This document shows, piece by piece, positions 35,273-45,010 of a DNA stretch of 64,000 nt; positions within the stretch are counted from its first letter, which is position 1, and every line of letters starts with the position of its first letter. The DNA comes from an uncultured Duncaniella sp. (lineage in GTDB: Bacteria > Bacteroidota > Bacteroidia > Bacteroidales > Muribaculaceae), in the NCBI GenBank assembly GCA_910576785.1, contig CAJTJG010000009.1, positions 57,837 to 121,836 on the forward strand, read 5' to 3'. The translations under genes and the position numbers were made by a program. Under the pieces are notes generated by a model that saw only the letters and a program-made list of their open reading frames with translations, was not told where the DNA came from and did not search any database.

Positions 35273-36354
35273 CAGACCATCTCGACGAAACACCGGCGAT
35301 AGACGAACTCGACGATCAGGAACTTCTGGCCGACATCGACACCGGAGCCGCACCGGGACTCTACGAGCATTTCAGGTTCGTGGCAGACAAGGGGCAGGAG
35401 CTGCTGCGTATTGACAAATTTCTTGTTGCAAGGCTGCAAAAATCCTCGCGCAACCGCGTGCAGCAGGCAGCCGAGGCCGGATGCATACTTGTCAACGGCA
35501 AAGCCGTTAAGTCAAACTACCGCATCAAGCCTTTCGATGTGGTGCAGATAGTGATGGACCGCCCGCGCTACGAGCTCGAGATCATAGCCGAGGATATACC
35601 GCTCGACATCGTCTACGAGGATGACACCGTGCTTGTTGTCAACAAACCGGCCGGCCTCGTTGTACATCCCGGTCACGGAAATTACTCGGGCACACTTGTC
35701 AACGCCCTTGCATGGCATTTCAGGGATAATCCTGACTATGACGTGTCCGATCCCCGCCTGGGACTTGTACACCGCATCGACAAGGATACCTCCGGGCTTC
35801 TTGTTGTAGCCAAGACTCCCGATGCCAAGACCCATCTGGGAAAACAATTTTTCAACAAAACTACAAAAAGGGAGTACAACGCCCTCGTATGGGGTATCCC
35901 CGCCCCACCCGCCGGACGCATAGAGGGAAGCATAGGACGCGATGTGCGCGACCGTCTGAAGATGGCCGTTGTGCCCGACGACTCCCCCACCGGCAAACAT
36001 GCCGTGACCCACTACGAGGTTATCGAACCGCTCGGCCACGTATCTCTGGTGAAATGCGTTCTCGAGACCGGACGCACCCATCAGATACGAGTCCACATGA
36101 CCCACATAGGTCATCCGCTGTTCTCCGACAGCCGGTATGGAGGCGACAAGATACTCCGTGGCGAACGAAGCGGATCCTACCAGAAGTTCGTCAACAACTG
36201 CTTCGACACATGTCCCCGCCAGGCATTGCATGCACGCACGCTTGGTTTTGTCCATCCCAAGACCGGCGAGGAGATGTTCTTCAGCGCCCCCATTCCGCCC
36301 GACATGGAGGCACTCATCAACCGGTGGCGTGACTATGCGGCCTCCCGCCAATAA
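35269..36354 (+). CDS. rluD: RluD-type 23S rRNA pseudouridine synthase
   Basis: 361 residues. An S4 RNA-binding domain (about 40-105, LRIDKFLVARLQKSSRNRVQ) precedes the synthase domain. The catalytic Asp171 lies in GLVHRIDKDTSGLLVVAKT, with later ETGRTHQIRVHMTHIGHPLF. RluD makes pseudouridines in helix 69 of 23S rRNA; RluC is a possible alternative, but the S4 domain and length fit RluD. Third of the ATGA-coupled lon-PASTA-rluD set. Confidence 0.92.
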   Translation: MTDHLDETPAIDELDDQELLADIDTGAAPGLYEHFRFVADKGQELLRIDKFLVARLQKSSRNRVQQAAEAGCILVNGKAVKSNYRIKPFDVVQIVMDRPRYELEIIAEDIPLDIVYEDDTVLVVNKPAGLVVHPGHGNYSGTLVNALAWHFRDNPDYDVSDPRLGLVHRIDKDTSGLLVVAKTPDAKTHLGKQFFNKTTKREYNALVWGIPAPPAGRIEGSIGRDVRDRLKMAVVPDDSPTGKHAVTHYEVIEPLGHVSLVKCVLETGRTHQIRVHMTHIGHPLFSDSRYGGDKILRGERSGSYQKFVNNCFDTCPRQALHARTLGFVHPKTGEEMFFSAPIPPDMEALINRWRDYAASRQ

Positions 36355-36394
36355 GTATGGCACAACAATATATACACCAAACAAGCACAGTGAC

Positions 36395-37339
36395 ATGAAA
36401 AAATTAGTCCTTACGGCTTTGGCGATACTGGCATGCTTGCCGATCGCCGCACAATCCAAGGTCTATATGACCCGCGAGATCACACCCGAGGCTCTTGTAA
36501 AACTGTACAAAGCGCTCGGACGGCCGGCCGACGGGCATCGCGTGGCCGTGAAGATCAGCACCGGAGAAGCGGGCAATCCCAACTATCTCAAGCCTACTCT
36601 GATCAGCGCCCTTGTCGACAGCGTACACGGCACAATCGTAGAATGCAACACAGCCTATGGCGGCAAGCGCAACACTTTCGAGGCCCACTGGCAGACTGTA
36701 CACGAACATGGCTTCGACTCCATAGCTCCGGTGGACCTGATGGACGAGGACGGACAGATGAGAATCCCTGTCCGCGACCGTCGCCACATCAAGTACGATA
36801 TCGTAGGCAGCCATCTGCCCCGCTACACCTATATGGTCAATCTGTCACACTTCAAGGGTCACCCCATGGGCGGCTACGGTGGCGCTCTGAAAAATGCCAG
36901 CATAGGCGTGGCATCGGCCGACGGAAAGGCCTACATACATTGCGGTGGAAAACATGACAAGGCCGAAGGCATATGGCAGAACACTGCCGAACAGGATGTG
37001 TTTCTTGAATCAATGGCAGCTGCCGCACAGGGAGTAGCCGACTATTTCGGTGACAACATCATATATATCAATGTGATGAACAATATGTCCGTCGACTGTG
37101 ACTGCGTGGCCCATCCCGCCGAGGTCCAGATAGCCGACTACGGCATACTCGCCTCCACCGATCCCGTAGCTCTCGACAAGGCTTGCTGTGACATCGTGTT
37201 CAACATGAGCGCCACAGAAGGAAACGATGCCCTGAAAGAACGCATCAGCTGCCGGCATGGACTGCACACCATAGAGCATGCCGAGACCATAGGACTCGGA
37301 ACAACCAACTACGAGATCGTGGATCTCGACGCACGATAA
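36395..37339 (+). CDS. Secreted DUF362-domain protein
   Basis: 314 residues from ATG 36395, which starts a signal peptide (MKKLVLTALAILACLPIAAQ); longer upstream frames lie in rluD. The DUF362 core has VAVKISTGEAGNPNYLKPTL, VDLMDEDGQMRIPV, MVNLSHFKGHPMGGYGGALK and GILASTDPVALDKACCDIVF. Many DUF362 proteins carry ferredoxin-type 4Fe-4S motifs, which are absent here. The function of the domain is not settled. It follows rluD by 40 bases and precedes a strong two-way terminator. Confidence 0.85.
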   Translation: MKKLVLTALAILACLPIAAQSKVYMTREITPEALVKLYKALGRPADGHRVAVKISTGEAGNPNYLKPTLISALVDSVHGTIVECNTAYGGKRNTFEAHWQTVHEHGFDSIAPVDLMDEDGQMRIPVRDRRHIKYDIVGSHLPRYTYMVNLSHFKGHPMGGYGGALKNASIGVASADGKAYIHCGGKHDKAEGIWQNTAEQDVFLESMAAAAQGVADYFGDNIIYINVMNNMSVDCDCVAHPAEVQIADYGILASTDPVALDKACCDIVFNMSATEGNDALKERISCRHGLHTIEHAETIGLGTTNYEIVDLDAR

Positions 37340-37389
37340 ACACACATCCCATCACACACACTACTCATAATTGACCTACCATATCAAAA

Positions 37390-37430
37390 AAAACCGGGTG
37401 GCACCTTTTCGAAGGTGCCACCCGGTTTTT
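37390..37430. terminator. Strong bidirectional terminator
   Basis: AACCGGGTGGCACCTT (37392-37407) and AAGGTGCCACCCGGTT (37412-37427) are perfect inverted copies around a TTCG tetraloop, with A- and T-runs on the two sides. It serves the convergent DUF362 and rpmH genes. Confidence 0.92.
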
Positions 37431-37457
37431 ACAATCGCGCTTTCGCGTCAGATTGAA

Positions 37458-37613
37458 TTACTTGCCGGAAATAGAGCTTGATACCGTGAGACGGAGACGG
37501 CCCTTGGCGCGACGGCGGGCGAGAACCTTACGTCCGTCGGGGGTAGCCATGCGTGCGCGGAAACCATGCTTGTTAACTCTCTTTCTGTTAGAAGGTTGAA
37601 ATGTTCTTTTCAT
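37458..37613 (-). CDS. rpmH: 50S ribosomal protein L34
   Basis: 51 residues, too short for a routine cut-off. MKRTFQPSNRKRVNKHGFRA and the arginine-rich MATPDGRKVLARRRAKGRL are the L34 signature, with a short C-terminal extension LTVSSSISGK. L34 is part of the large ribosomal subunit. Here it is alone, with its own strong promoter and a shared terminator, and without rnpA or dnaA beside it. Confidence 0.97.
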   Translation of the reverse strand: MKRTFQPSNRKRVNKHGFRARMATPDGRKVLARRRAKGRLRLTVSSSISGK

Positions 37614-37656
37614 TGCCGTTTATTGTTATTTTGTTGTTATTCCACAATTTGAGGTG

Positions 37657-37688
37657 CAAATTTAAGAATTATTTTTCACAACGGCAAA
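37657..37688 (-). promoter_or_regulatory. Promoter of rpmH
   Basis: Minus strand: TTTG (37688-37685), 20-base spacer, TAAATTTG (37664-37657), 43 bases before the ATG. Confidence 0.7.
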
Positions 37689-37714
37689 TCATTTTAACAT
37701 TTTTCCTTAAATCA

Positions 37715-38218
37715 TCACTTGATTTCCTCCTTAATAGCATCACACCAGGCTTTTACCCTTGCTGGTGTCTCGTCAGGATGATTCACATTGTCGATACACA
37801 GACCCACGATCATACCCTTGACATCGCTCTCGCTATGGTCGTAGGTATAGCCATCGTTATTGAAGGGCGCAATGAAGTCGGGATGAGCGCCATGGAGTTT
37901 ATGATAGATCTCCCCCACACTGTTGCAGAATGTATCGCTCATCGAGTCATCCCCGCATCCGAATATCGCCACTTCCTTGCCACGGAGATCAAGTGCGGCC
38001 AATCCGTCGAGCCATGTAGCCATATCATCCTGAAGATCGCCGGCGCCCCATGTGCTTGCACCGATGACCAGCACGTCATAGCCGGCCACAACCGAGGGTG
38101 CGACATTCGACACATCATGTATCTCAGAAGCGGCAACGCCAAGCTCTCCGGCTATCATTTCAGCCACCTCGCGGGTGGTACCGGTTGTTGTACCGTAGAA
38201 TATTCCTATTTTTTTCAT
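37715..38218 (-). CDS. fldA: Flavodoxin
   Basis: 167 residues. The FMN phosphate loop is FYGTTTGTTREVAEMIAGEL; the aromatic isoalloxazine contacts lie in IGASTWGAGDLQDDM and in the later DGYTYDHSESD stretch. It carries electrons at low potential and often replaces ferredoxin under iron limitation. Length fits long-chain flavodoxins of Bacteroidetes. Single gene; no exact TAnnTTTG box is seen, and a Fur-type site cannot be claimed by eye. Confidence 0.94.
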   Translation of the reverse strand: MKKIGIFYGTTTGTTREVAEMIAGELGVAASEIHDVSNVAPSVVAGYDVLVIGASTWGAGDLQDDMATWLDGLAALDLRGKEVAIFGCGDDSMSDTFCNSVGEIYHKLHGAHPDFIAPFNNDGYTYDHSESDVKGMIVGLCIDNVNHPDETPARVKAWCDAIKEEIK

Positions 38219-38346
38219 TGTATGATATTTTTATCTTTTATCTATTGTTAACAACACATGACAGTCACGGGAAGTTCACACAACCCCGACAGGCATCCTT
38301 ATTGTGATACATTTTACAGAGCAACCGTTAAATTTCACTTTAAAAC

Positions 38347-38378
38347 GTTGAATTTGCCATGGGAAATTCGTAACTTTG
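38347..38378 (+). promoter_or_regulatory. Promoter of ftsK
   Basis: GTTG (38347-38350, one mismatch to TTTG), 20-base spacer, TAACTTTG (38371-38378), 27 bases before the ATG at 38405. Confidence 0.5.
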
Positions 38379-38404
38379 TTTTTCAAATTCACCATAAACA
38401 ATAC

Positions 38405-41251
38405 ATGGCCACTACCATCTCCCCAATCGACGAGTCTTCATTCACAGACGCCCCCGCATTTGACGCGGAGGAGCTGCTCAACAATAGCCGCCCAGCCACA
38501 GAATCTCCACGCGAGACCACCTATAAACCGGTCATAGACGCTCAACAGCCACACCCGGACACACCCCGCATATCCGCCGGTCAACAGCCACAGGAGCCAC
38601 AACCGGCCATGGAGACTGCCGCCGACAGCCAACCGGCATCCGGAGCACGCCGCGACACCGCATTCCGACGTTTCATCAGGCTACTCGGCGACTCGCGCAC
38701 CATGCGGTTCGTAGGTTTGGTCATGGTCGTGATAGCATGCTATGCTTTCATTGTGGCTGTATCCTTCTTCGCCCACATAGGCACCGACCAGAGCGCCGTG
38801 ACAAGCGGTGACCTCGACCCCGAAATGATAGGAAACACCGGTGGCCCCTTCGGAGCATGGCTGTCCGACAAACTCATTAACGAATGGCTCGGCATAGGAT
38901 CATTCCTCCTGATCATATGGACAGCCTTGAGCGGACTGTCACTGCTCAAAGTATACAAAGCAGACTTCTGGGGCATGACATTGCGCTGCCTCCTGAGCGC
39001 TCTGGCACTCTCGGTCATACTCGGATTCATCACATACGGCATATCCTCCCCTATATACTGGGGTGGGATGCACGGACATATCCTCAATGAGAAACTCTAC
39101 ATTCTCACCGGTTTCTGGGGTGCCCTCGGCATAAGCCTGATCATGGGCGGAATGGTGGTGTTTCTCTATCTGACTGAGTTAAGCAAGGGTGTGAGATATC
39201 TGCACACATGCGTATCGGGAGCAATGGCCCGCAATGCCGAGCGTCGCGCCCGCCATCGCGAGGAGGCAAGGATAAAGCGTGAGGAGGAGGATCGCCGCAG
39301 AATGGAAGAGGAACTGATGAACAGCAGCAGTGCCACACAGACCGCAACCACCACGACATACAATAAATCTGACAGCACAACCACACCTGTCCCTGCAGCG
39401 GCTCCCGTTGCCACTGCAGAAACGGCCGTGGACTCACAGGCAGTGCCTTCCAAGCCCATCGTTTCAACTGTTCCGGCCATAGCGGAGGAAATCACCCCCG
39501 AGCCTGAGGCTCCTGCATGTGACCCCGCCGACGAAACAGCTGACATCACCGACAAAAACGATGATGAGAATGAGGATACCCCACTCTTCCGACCTGCGGC
39601 CAAACACAAAGAGGACTGCCACGAGGAAATAACCGAAAGTCTGTTCTCGACCGACAAGAGAGAAAGAGAAGATGAAAAGATAGCCGACGAGCCGACGGCA
39701 CCACTCTTTGCCAAGAGTGCGTCATCACGGGTAGAGGAAGCTCTTGCCCAGCCGGACTACGACCCGCGCGCAGAGCTATCCAACTACAAATTTCCCTCCA
39801 TCGAATTGCTGAGATCCTTTGAAAACGACTCCCCGGTGGTGGACGCCGCCGAGATGGAGGAGAAAAAACAGAGCATCACGAGGACACTCAACAATTATGG
39901 CATAGCCATACGCAGGATCGAGGCCACGGTAGGCCCGACAGTGACCCTGTATGAGATCATCCCTGCAGAAGGTGTGCGCATCGTCAAGATCAAGCGACTG
40001 GAGGACGATATAGCCCTGAGCCTCTCGGCTCTCGGCATACGCATCATAGCCCCGATCCCCGGCAAGGGCACCATCGGTATAGAGGTGCCCAACAAGGACC
40101 CGCGCACAGTGTCGATGAGATCGATCATAGCGTCCGAGAAATATCAGAACACTACAATGGATCTCCCCATGGCGCTCGGTCGCACGATCTCCAATGAAGT
40201 GTTCATCGACGATCTATGCAAGATGCCTCACCTGCTTGTGGCCGGTGCCACAGGCATGGGTAAATCAGTGGGCCTTAACGCCATCATCGCCTCATTGCTC
40301 TACAAGAAGCACCCCTCGGAGCTAAAGTTCGTGCTTGTCGACCCGAAGATGGTAGAGTTCAGCCTCTACTCCAAGCTCGAGCGCCACTACCTGGCCAAGC
40401 TTCCCGATGAAGAGGATGCTATTATAACCGATCCGTCGAAGGTCGTGGCCACACTCAACTCACTCTGTGTGGAGATGGACAACCGCTATGCCCTGCTCAA
40501 GGACGCATCGCTGCGCAACATCAAGGAGTACAACGAAAGCTTCCGTCATCACCGTCTCAACCCGGCCAAAGGCCACAGATATCTGCCATATATCGTGGTG
40601 ATCGTCGATGAGTTCGCCGACCTGATCATGACTGCCGGCAAGGAGGTGGAGACCCCCATAGCCCGCATAGCCCAGAAAGCACGAGCCGTAGGCATGCATA
40701 TGATCCTGGCCACACAGCGCCCGTCCACGAATGTCATCACAGGTATCATCAAGGCCAACTTCCCGGGCCGCATAGCCTTCCGCGTATTCCAGATGGTGGA
40801 CTCCAGGACTATTCTCGATCGGCCGGGAGCCAATCAGCTGATCGGACGCGGAGACATGCTGTTCAGCAACAACGGCAAAGTGAGTCGTGTGCAGTGTGCG
40901 TTCATTGACACCCCCGAGGTCAATGCCATCTGCGATGCCATTGACTGCCAGGTGGGATATGACCATGCCTACGAGCTGCCGGAATACATACCTGAAAGCG
41001 ACGGCCAGGGAGCGCTCGCATCCCTCGGCGACCGCGATCCGCTGTTTGACGAATGCGCGCGCCTCGTAGTGACCACCGACACAGCCTCGACATCCTCGCT
41101 GCAACGCCGCTACTCCATAGGCTACAACCGCGCCGGCAAGATCATGGATCAGATGGAGGCAGCCGGAATCGTGGGCCCCTCGCAGGGTGGCAAGCCAAGG
41201 CAAGTGCTTGTAGATCCGATGACCCTCGAGCGCATGCTTGAAAACAATTGA
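38405..41251 (+). CDS. ftsK: DNA translocase FtsK/SpoIIIE
   Basis: 948 residues from ATG 38405. A polar N-terminal stretch of about 100 residues is followed by four membrane helices between about 105 and 260, a variable charged linker rich in Thr, Ala and Glu (about 280-480), then the motor: Walker A LLVAGATGMGKSVGLNAIIA, Walker B YIVVIVDEFADLIMTAGKE, and the C-terminal gamma winged helix (TSSLQRRYSIGYNRAGKIMD) that reads polar DNA motifs. It pumps chromosomal DNA at the division septum. Followed 27 bases later by the LolA-like gene, a conserved Bacteroidetes pair. Confidence 0.96.
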   Translation: MATTISPIDESSFTDAPAFDAEELLNNSRPATESPRETTYKPVIDAQQPHPDTPRISAGQQPQEPQPAMETAADSQPASGARRDTAFRRFIRLLGDSRTMRFVGLVMVVIACYAFIVAVSFFAHIGTDQSAVTSGDLDPEMIGNTGGPFGAWLSDKLINEWLGIGSFLLIIWTALSGLSLLKVYKADFWGMTLRCLLSALALSVILGFITYGISSPIYWGGMHGHILNEKLYILTGFWGALGISLIMGGMVVFLYLTELSKGVRYLHTCVSGAMARNAERRARHREEARIKREEEDRRRMEEELMNSSSATQTATTTTYNKSDSTTTPVPAAAPVATAETAVDSQAVPSKPIVSTVPAIAEEITPEPEAPACDPADETADITDKNDDENEDTPLFRPAAKHKEDCHEEITESLFSTDKREREDEKIADEPTAPLFAKSASSRVEEALAQPDYDPRAELSNYKFPSIELLRSFENDSPVVDAAEMEEKKQSITRTLNNYGIAIRRIEATVGPTVTLYEIIPAEGVRIVKIKRLEDDIALSLSALGIRIIAPIPGKGTIGIEVPNKDPRTVSMRSIIASEKYQNTTMDLPMALGRTISNEVFIDDLCKMPHLLVAGATGMGKSVGLNAIIASLLYKKHPSELKFVLVDPKMVEFSLYSKLERHYLAKLPDEEDAIITDPSKVVATLNSLCVEMDNRYALLKDASLRNIKEYNESFRHHRLNPAKGHRYLPYIVVIVDEFADLIMTAGKEVETPIARIAQKARAVGMHMILATQRPSTNVITGIIKANFPGRIAFRVFQMVDSRTILDRPGANQLIGRGDMLFSNNGKVSRVQCAFIDTPEVNAICDAIDCQVGYDHAYELPEYIPESDGQGALASLGDRDPLFDECARLVVTTDTASTSSLQRRYSIGYNRAGKIMDQMEAAGIVGPSQGGKPRQVLVDPMTLERMLENN

Positions 41252-41278
41252 CAGTCCGCATACGTTTATCCGTTTACT

Positions 41279-41890
41279 ATGAAAAGGATATTGACCATAC
41301 TTCTATGTATCACCGGCATATTCGCCACAATGCGTGGCGCTGACAGCGGCGCCGAACTGCTCGAGCGCACTGCTGCGAAAATCAAGGCAGCAAAGTCACT
41401 GTCGGTGGATTTCTCGATGAACAGTGACGGACATCTTATGCACGGCAAGCTCACACTTGCCGGAAAATGCTTCACACTGGTATCACCCGAGGCAAGGTCT
41501 TGGTATGACGGCAAGACACAATGGACATATTCCGGTCATATGGGCGAGGTCAATATCACAGAACCGACCGAGGGGGAACTCAGCCAGGTAAACCCATTCG
41601 AGATTGTCAAGTCATTCAACCGCGACTACACCTCCAAGACAATAAAATCACCGTCGGGCACTAAAGCTGTCCGACTTACCGCCAAAGACAAGACACAGGA
41701 TATAAGTCAAGCCACAGTCACCGTCAACGACACCACCGGATATCCATCAGAAATAGACTTCACTCTTTCAAACGGGCAGAAGATCACCGTCAAAATACTT
41801 GATATAAAAGAAGGTGGACCGCTGAAACTGTCAAGATTCAGATTCTACCCCGGCGACTATCCCGGCGTCAGGGTCGTGGATCTGAGATAA
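41279..41890 (+). CDS. LolA-like outer-membrane lipoprotein carrier
   Basis: 203 residues with a signal peptide (about 1-20). LLERTAAKIKAAKSLSVDFS, then a half-open beta barrel with PEARSWYDGKTQWTYSGHMG and PFEIVKSFNRDY, match the LolA family of periplasmic carriers that move lipoproteins from the inner to the outer membrane. Sequence is divergent from proteobacterial LolA, so the role is inferred. Located just after ftsK, as in many Bacteroidetes. Confidence 0.82.
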   Translation: MKRILTILLCITGIFATMRGADSGAELLERTAAKIKAAKSLSVDFSMNSDGHLMHGKLTLAGKCFTLVSPEARSWYDGKTQWTYSGHMGEVNITEPTEGELSQVNPFEIVKSFNRDYTSKTIKSPSGTKAVRLTAKDKTQDISQATVTVNDTTGYPSEIDFTLSNGQKITVKILDIKEGGPLKLSRFRFYPGDYPGVRVVDLR

Positions 41891-41946
41891 GCATACATAT
41901 GTCCAGCATTCAAAATATAATCATCATAAAACAACCGGAATAAATA

Positions 41947-42891
41947 ATGGAAAATCCCATAAGCACCCGTTGCCTGATCATAGGCTCAGGCCCCGCAGGC
42001 TATACAGCCGCCATCTATACTTCCAGAGCCAACATATCGCCTCTGCTGCTCGAAGGATACCAGCCCGGAGGCCAGCTCACCATCACCACCGATGTGGAAA
42101 ACTTCCCCGGTTATCCCGAAGCCGTGTCCGGTCCCCAGCTCATGGAGGATATACGCAAGCAGGCACTCCGTTTCGGCACTGACATACGCGGCGGATATGT
42201 AAATAAGGTGGATTTCTCTGCCAGGCCGTTCAAGGCATTTACCGACAACGGTCTTGAGATACATGCCGACTCAGTGATCATCTGCACCGGCGCATCTGCC
42301 AAATACCTCGGTCTGGAGGATGAGAAAAAATACAACGGCATGGGTGTGTCGGCCTGCGCCACATGCGACGGCTTCTTCTACCGTGGGAAAAAAGTAGCAG
42401 TAGTAGGCGGCGGCGACACTGCATGCGAGGAGGCCCTCTACCTCAGCAATCTTGCCTCCGAGGTATACCTCATAGTGCGCAGGGATGTGCTCCGCGCCTC
42501 CAAGGTGATGCAGCAGAGAGTACTGTCACGCAGCAACATCCATGTGCTTTTCAACACAAACACAACAGGTCTCTACGGCACCGACTTCCTTGAGGGCGCT
42601 CACCTCGTAGAGCACAAAGGCTCCGAAAAAGAACGCACATACGACCTCCCTATCGACGGCTTCTTCCTTGCCATAGGCCACTCCCCCAACACAGAGATGT
42701 TCCGCGAATACATCGAAGTTGACGAGACAGGCTATATAAAGGTGAAAGGCCAGGGCACAGCCACCAATATTCCCGGAGTCTTCGCCGCCGGCGACGTAGC
42801 CGATCCCACCTACCGTCAGGCTGTCTCGGCAGCAGGCATGGGATGCAAGGCCGCACTCGACGTGGAAAGATTCCTTACCGAAAATCAGTAA
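41947..42891 (+). CDS. trxB: Thioredoxin reductase
   Basis: 314 residues. FAD-binding IIGSGPAGYTAAIYTSRANI, redox-active CATCDG in GVSACATCDGFFYRGKK, the NADPH loop AVVGGGDTACEEALYLSNLA and the C-terminal FAD motif PGVFAAGDVADPTYRQAVSA are all intact. It reduces thioredoxin with NADPH in the cytoplasm. The stop and the acetyltransferase start share one base (TAATG), and the next two genes overlap in turn. Confidence 0.97.
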   Translation: MENPISTRCLIIGSGPAGYTAAIYTSRANISPLLLEGYQPGGQLTITTDVENFPGYPEAVSGPQLMEDIRKQALRFGTDIRGGYVNKVDFSARPFKAFTDNGLEIHADSVIICTGASAKYLGLEDEKKYNGMGVSACATCDGFFYRGKKVAVVGGGDTACEEALYLSNLASEVYLIVRRDVLRASKVMQQRVLSRSNIHVLFNTNTTGLYGTDFLEGAHLVEHKGSEKERTYDLPIDGFFLAIGHSPNTEMFREYIEVDETGYIKVKGQGTATNIPGVFAAGDVADPTYRQAVSAAGMGCKAALDVERFLTENQ

Positions 42892-43409
42892 TGCTGTCCT
42901 CCGGACGCATAACACTCCGGGCTCTCGAGCCGGTGGATGTGGACACACTCTACCGCTGGGAGAACGACACGGAAATATGGGGTGCAGGGATATCACTGGC
43001 CCCATATTCCCGCAAACAGCTGTGGGATTACATAGACTCCTACGAGGCCGACATTTTCAAGGCCAAACAGCTGAGATTCATGATAGCTCTCCGCGACGGC
43101 AACGAGACCATAGGGACTATAGACCTGTTTGATTTCGATCCGGCCAATGGCCGCTGCGGCATAGGCATACTCATATCCACTCCCCACCGCAGGGCCGGAT
43201 ATGCCCGCGAGGCTCTCGGTCTTGCTGAGGAATACTGCGGTAAGGTCATCGGCATGCACCAGCTTTACTGCACCGTGGGAGCCGCCAATATGCCGAGCCG
43301 CAGACTATTCGAATCATGCGGCTACAGGATATCCGGCAGGTTGCGGTCATGGCTGAGGACAGGCCGATCATACGGCGACGCCTTCATATTCCAGAAAATA
43401 CTGTCATGA
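42891..43409 (+). CDS. GNAT-family N-acetyltransferase (RimJ/RimL-like)
   Basis: 172 residues from ATG 42891; an earlier in-frame start inside trxB is rejected. ITLRALEPVDVDTLYRWEND is the typical opening, and GRCGIGILISTPHRRAGYAR with the acetyl-CoA loop plus GAANMPSRRLFESCGYRISG complete the fold. The substrate (protein N-terminus, spermidine or an antibiotic) cannot be told. Coupled to trxB by TAATG and to the beta-propeller gene by ATGA. Confidence 0.88.
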   Translation: MLSSGRITLRALEPVDVDTLYRWENDTEIWGAGISLAPYSRKQLWDYIDSYEADIFKAKQLRFMIALRDGNETIGTIDLFDFDPANGRCGIGILISTPHRRAGYAREALGLAEEYCGKVIGMHQLYCTVGAANMPSRRLFESCGYRISGRLRSWLRTGRSYGDAFIFQKILS

Positions 43410-45010
43410 TGCGTAGATGGCTGATACCCTTCGTGTGTCTGTGTGCGTTCCACTCATGCGGGAACGGCACCATCAAAAAAGACCACGTCAGCCACAGCGA
43501 TGACAATGTCAACGACAGTACCTGTACCCATCCCGGCACATCCGACCCAATCACCGGCGTACAGCCCACGCACCTCCCCGACACGACATATCCTTCAGCC
43601 TCAAACATAAGATACGACATCTTCATACGCGACACATTGAGCGATGGGTGTGTCGATCTCCGCGACGATATCTATACCCATGCACCGGGAGTGTTCACGT
43701 TCCGTGGCAGTCCGTATCGCGACGCATCATTCGGAGGCATCATAGACGGGAGACCGTCTGAGATCCGGGTTGACTGGAAATATGAGACACCTTACGATAC
43801 CGTCTCCACCTCGCATGGCAGATGGGGCGGCGGCACCGGATGGACCGGACAGCCGTTGATAGTACATTGGCCCGACTCGTGCATGAGGATCCTGCGCGGG
43901 CGCAAGGTCATATACCCGTCGGCATCGGCCGATGAAGTCATCATCGGATCCCTCGACCGCCACATACATTTCATAGATCTGCATACTGGCAAGGATACAC
44001 GCGACCCCATATGCGTGGACAACCCCATCAAGGGCACACCTACGCTCGACCCCACCCTCAACGGCAATCTATATGCCGGACACGGCGTACCCGCCACGGC
44101 CGAAATGGGCGCTTTGGTAATCGATCTCTACAACAATGACATCTCACATTTCTACGGACGTGATGCGAAAGCCCTGCGCGGCTGGAACGCCTACGACTCC
44201 TCCCCTATCCGCACCGGGCAATTTCTCTTCAGACCGGGTGAGAACGGAATACTATATAAATATACAGTACTTCCGGGATCACTGATACTGCACAGCTCCA
44301 TGCGCTACACTGTGAACGGCCACGCGCCAGGCATAGAGGCATCCATGGCGTGCTGGATCAACTATGGATATCTGGCTGACAACGCCGGCAATATCATCTG
44401 TGTGAATCTCGACAACCTGCGCCCCGTGTGGCTTTACCGCCTGGCTGACGACATAGACTCGACACCGGTGCTCGCCGAGGAGGACGGTGTGATGTATCTC
44501 TACACCGGCTGTGAGGTTGAACATGAGGGTGTGACCCATGCCGAGTTTGTGAAGCTTGACGCCTTGACCGGTAAATGTATCTGGAAGGACCGCACCGAGG
44601 CATTCAGACATGACGAGGATACGAAACACTTTGATGGCGGATATTATGCCACATCACTTCCCGGAGCCGGCAATTGCAGTCATTTGGTATTCAACAACAT
44701 CGTGATAAACAATGACAACCGCAACGGTAATCTCACCGCTTTTGACCGCAAGTCGGGCAGGAAAGTCTACAGTATACCACTGAAATACTATGCATGGTCA
44801 TCGCCCGTGGGACTGCTCGACCGCGACGGACGCCAGTATATCGTCACCGCCGACTGTGCCGGACGCATATATCTGATAGACGGGATAGATGGAAAGACAA
44901 TATCCTGCAAACAAGTAGGTGCCAACTTTGAGTCATCGCCTGTGGTGATCGACTCCAGCATCGTAATCGGATCGCGGGGTACCGCGATATATAAACTGAC
45001 TATAAGATGA
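43406..45010 (+). CDS. PQQ-like beta-propeller lipoprotein
   Basis: 534 residues from the first of two adjacent ATG codons (43406 and 43409). Signal peptide ending AFHSC, with Cys18 a possible lipidation site, although this is a weak lipobox. The rest is a beta propeller with repeated blade motifs: DEVIIGSLDRHIHFIDLHTG, GYLADNAGNIICVNLDNLRP, VKLDALTGKCIWKDRTEAF and YIVTADCAGRIYLIDGIDGK. Similar repeats occur in BamB and quinoprotein dehydrogenases, but no cofactor-binding residues are evident. Function unknown; probably periplasmic or outer-membrane. Overlaps the genes on both sides. Confidence 0.82.
   Translation: MMRRWLIPFVCLCAFHSCGNGTIKKDHVSHSDDNVNDSTCTHPGTSDPITGVQPTHLPDTTYPSASNIRYDIFIRDTLSDGCVDLRDDIYTHAPGVFTFRGSPYRDASFGGIIDGRPSEIRVDWKYETPYDTVSTSHGRWGGGTGWTGQPLIVHWPDSCMRILRGRKVIYPSASADEVIIGSLDRHIHFIDLHTGKDTRDPICVDNPIKGTPTLDPTLNGNLYAGHGVPATAEMGALVIDLYNNDISHFYGRDAKALRGWNAYDSSPIRTGQFLFRPGENGILYKYTVLPGSLILHSSMRYTVNGHAPGIEASMACWINYGYLADNAGNIICVNLDNLRPVWLYRLADDIDSTPVLAEEDGVMYLYTGCEVEHEGVTHAEFVKLDALTGKCIWKDRTEAFRHDEDTKHFDGGYYATSLPGAGNCSHLVFNNIVINNDNRNGNLTAFDRKSGRKVYSIPLKYYAWSSPVGLLDRDGRQYIVTADCAGRIYLIDGIDGKTISCKQVGANFESSPVVIDSSIVIGSRGTAIYKLTIR

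Noticed and set aside
36137..36394. Longer N-terminus for the DUF362 protein
   Set aside because: It overlaps rluD and would bury the clear signal peptide beginning at 36395.
35512..36459. 315-codon open frame antisense to rluD
   Set aside because: Entirely covered by a well-supported gene on the plus strand; no domain recognised.
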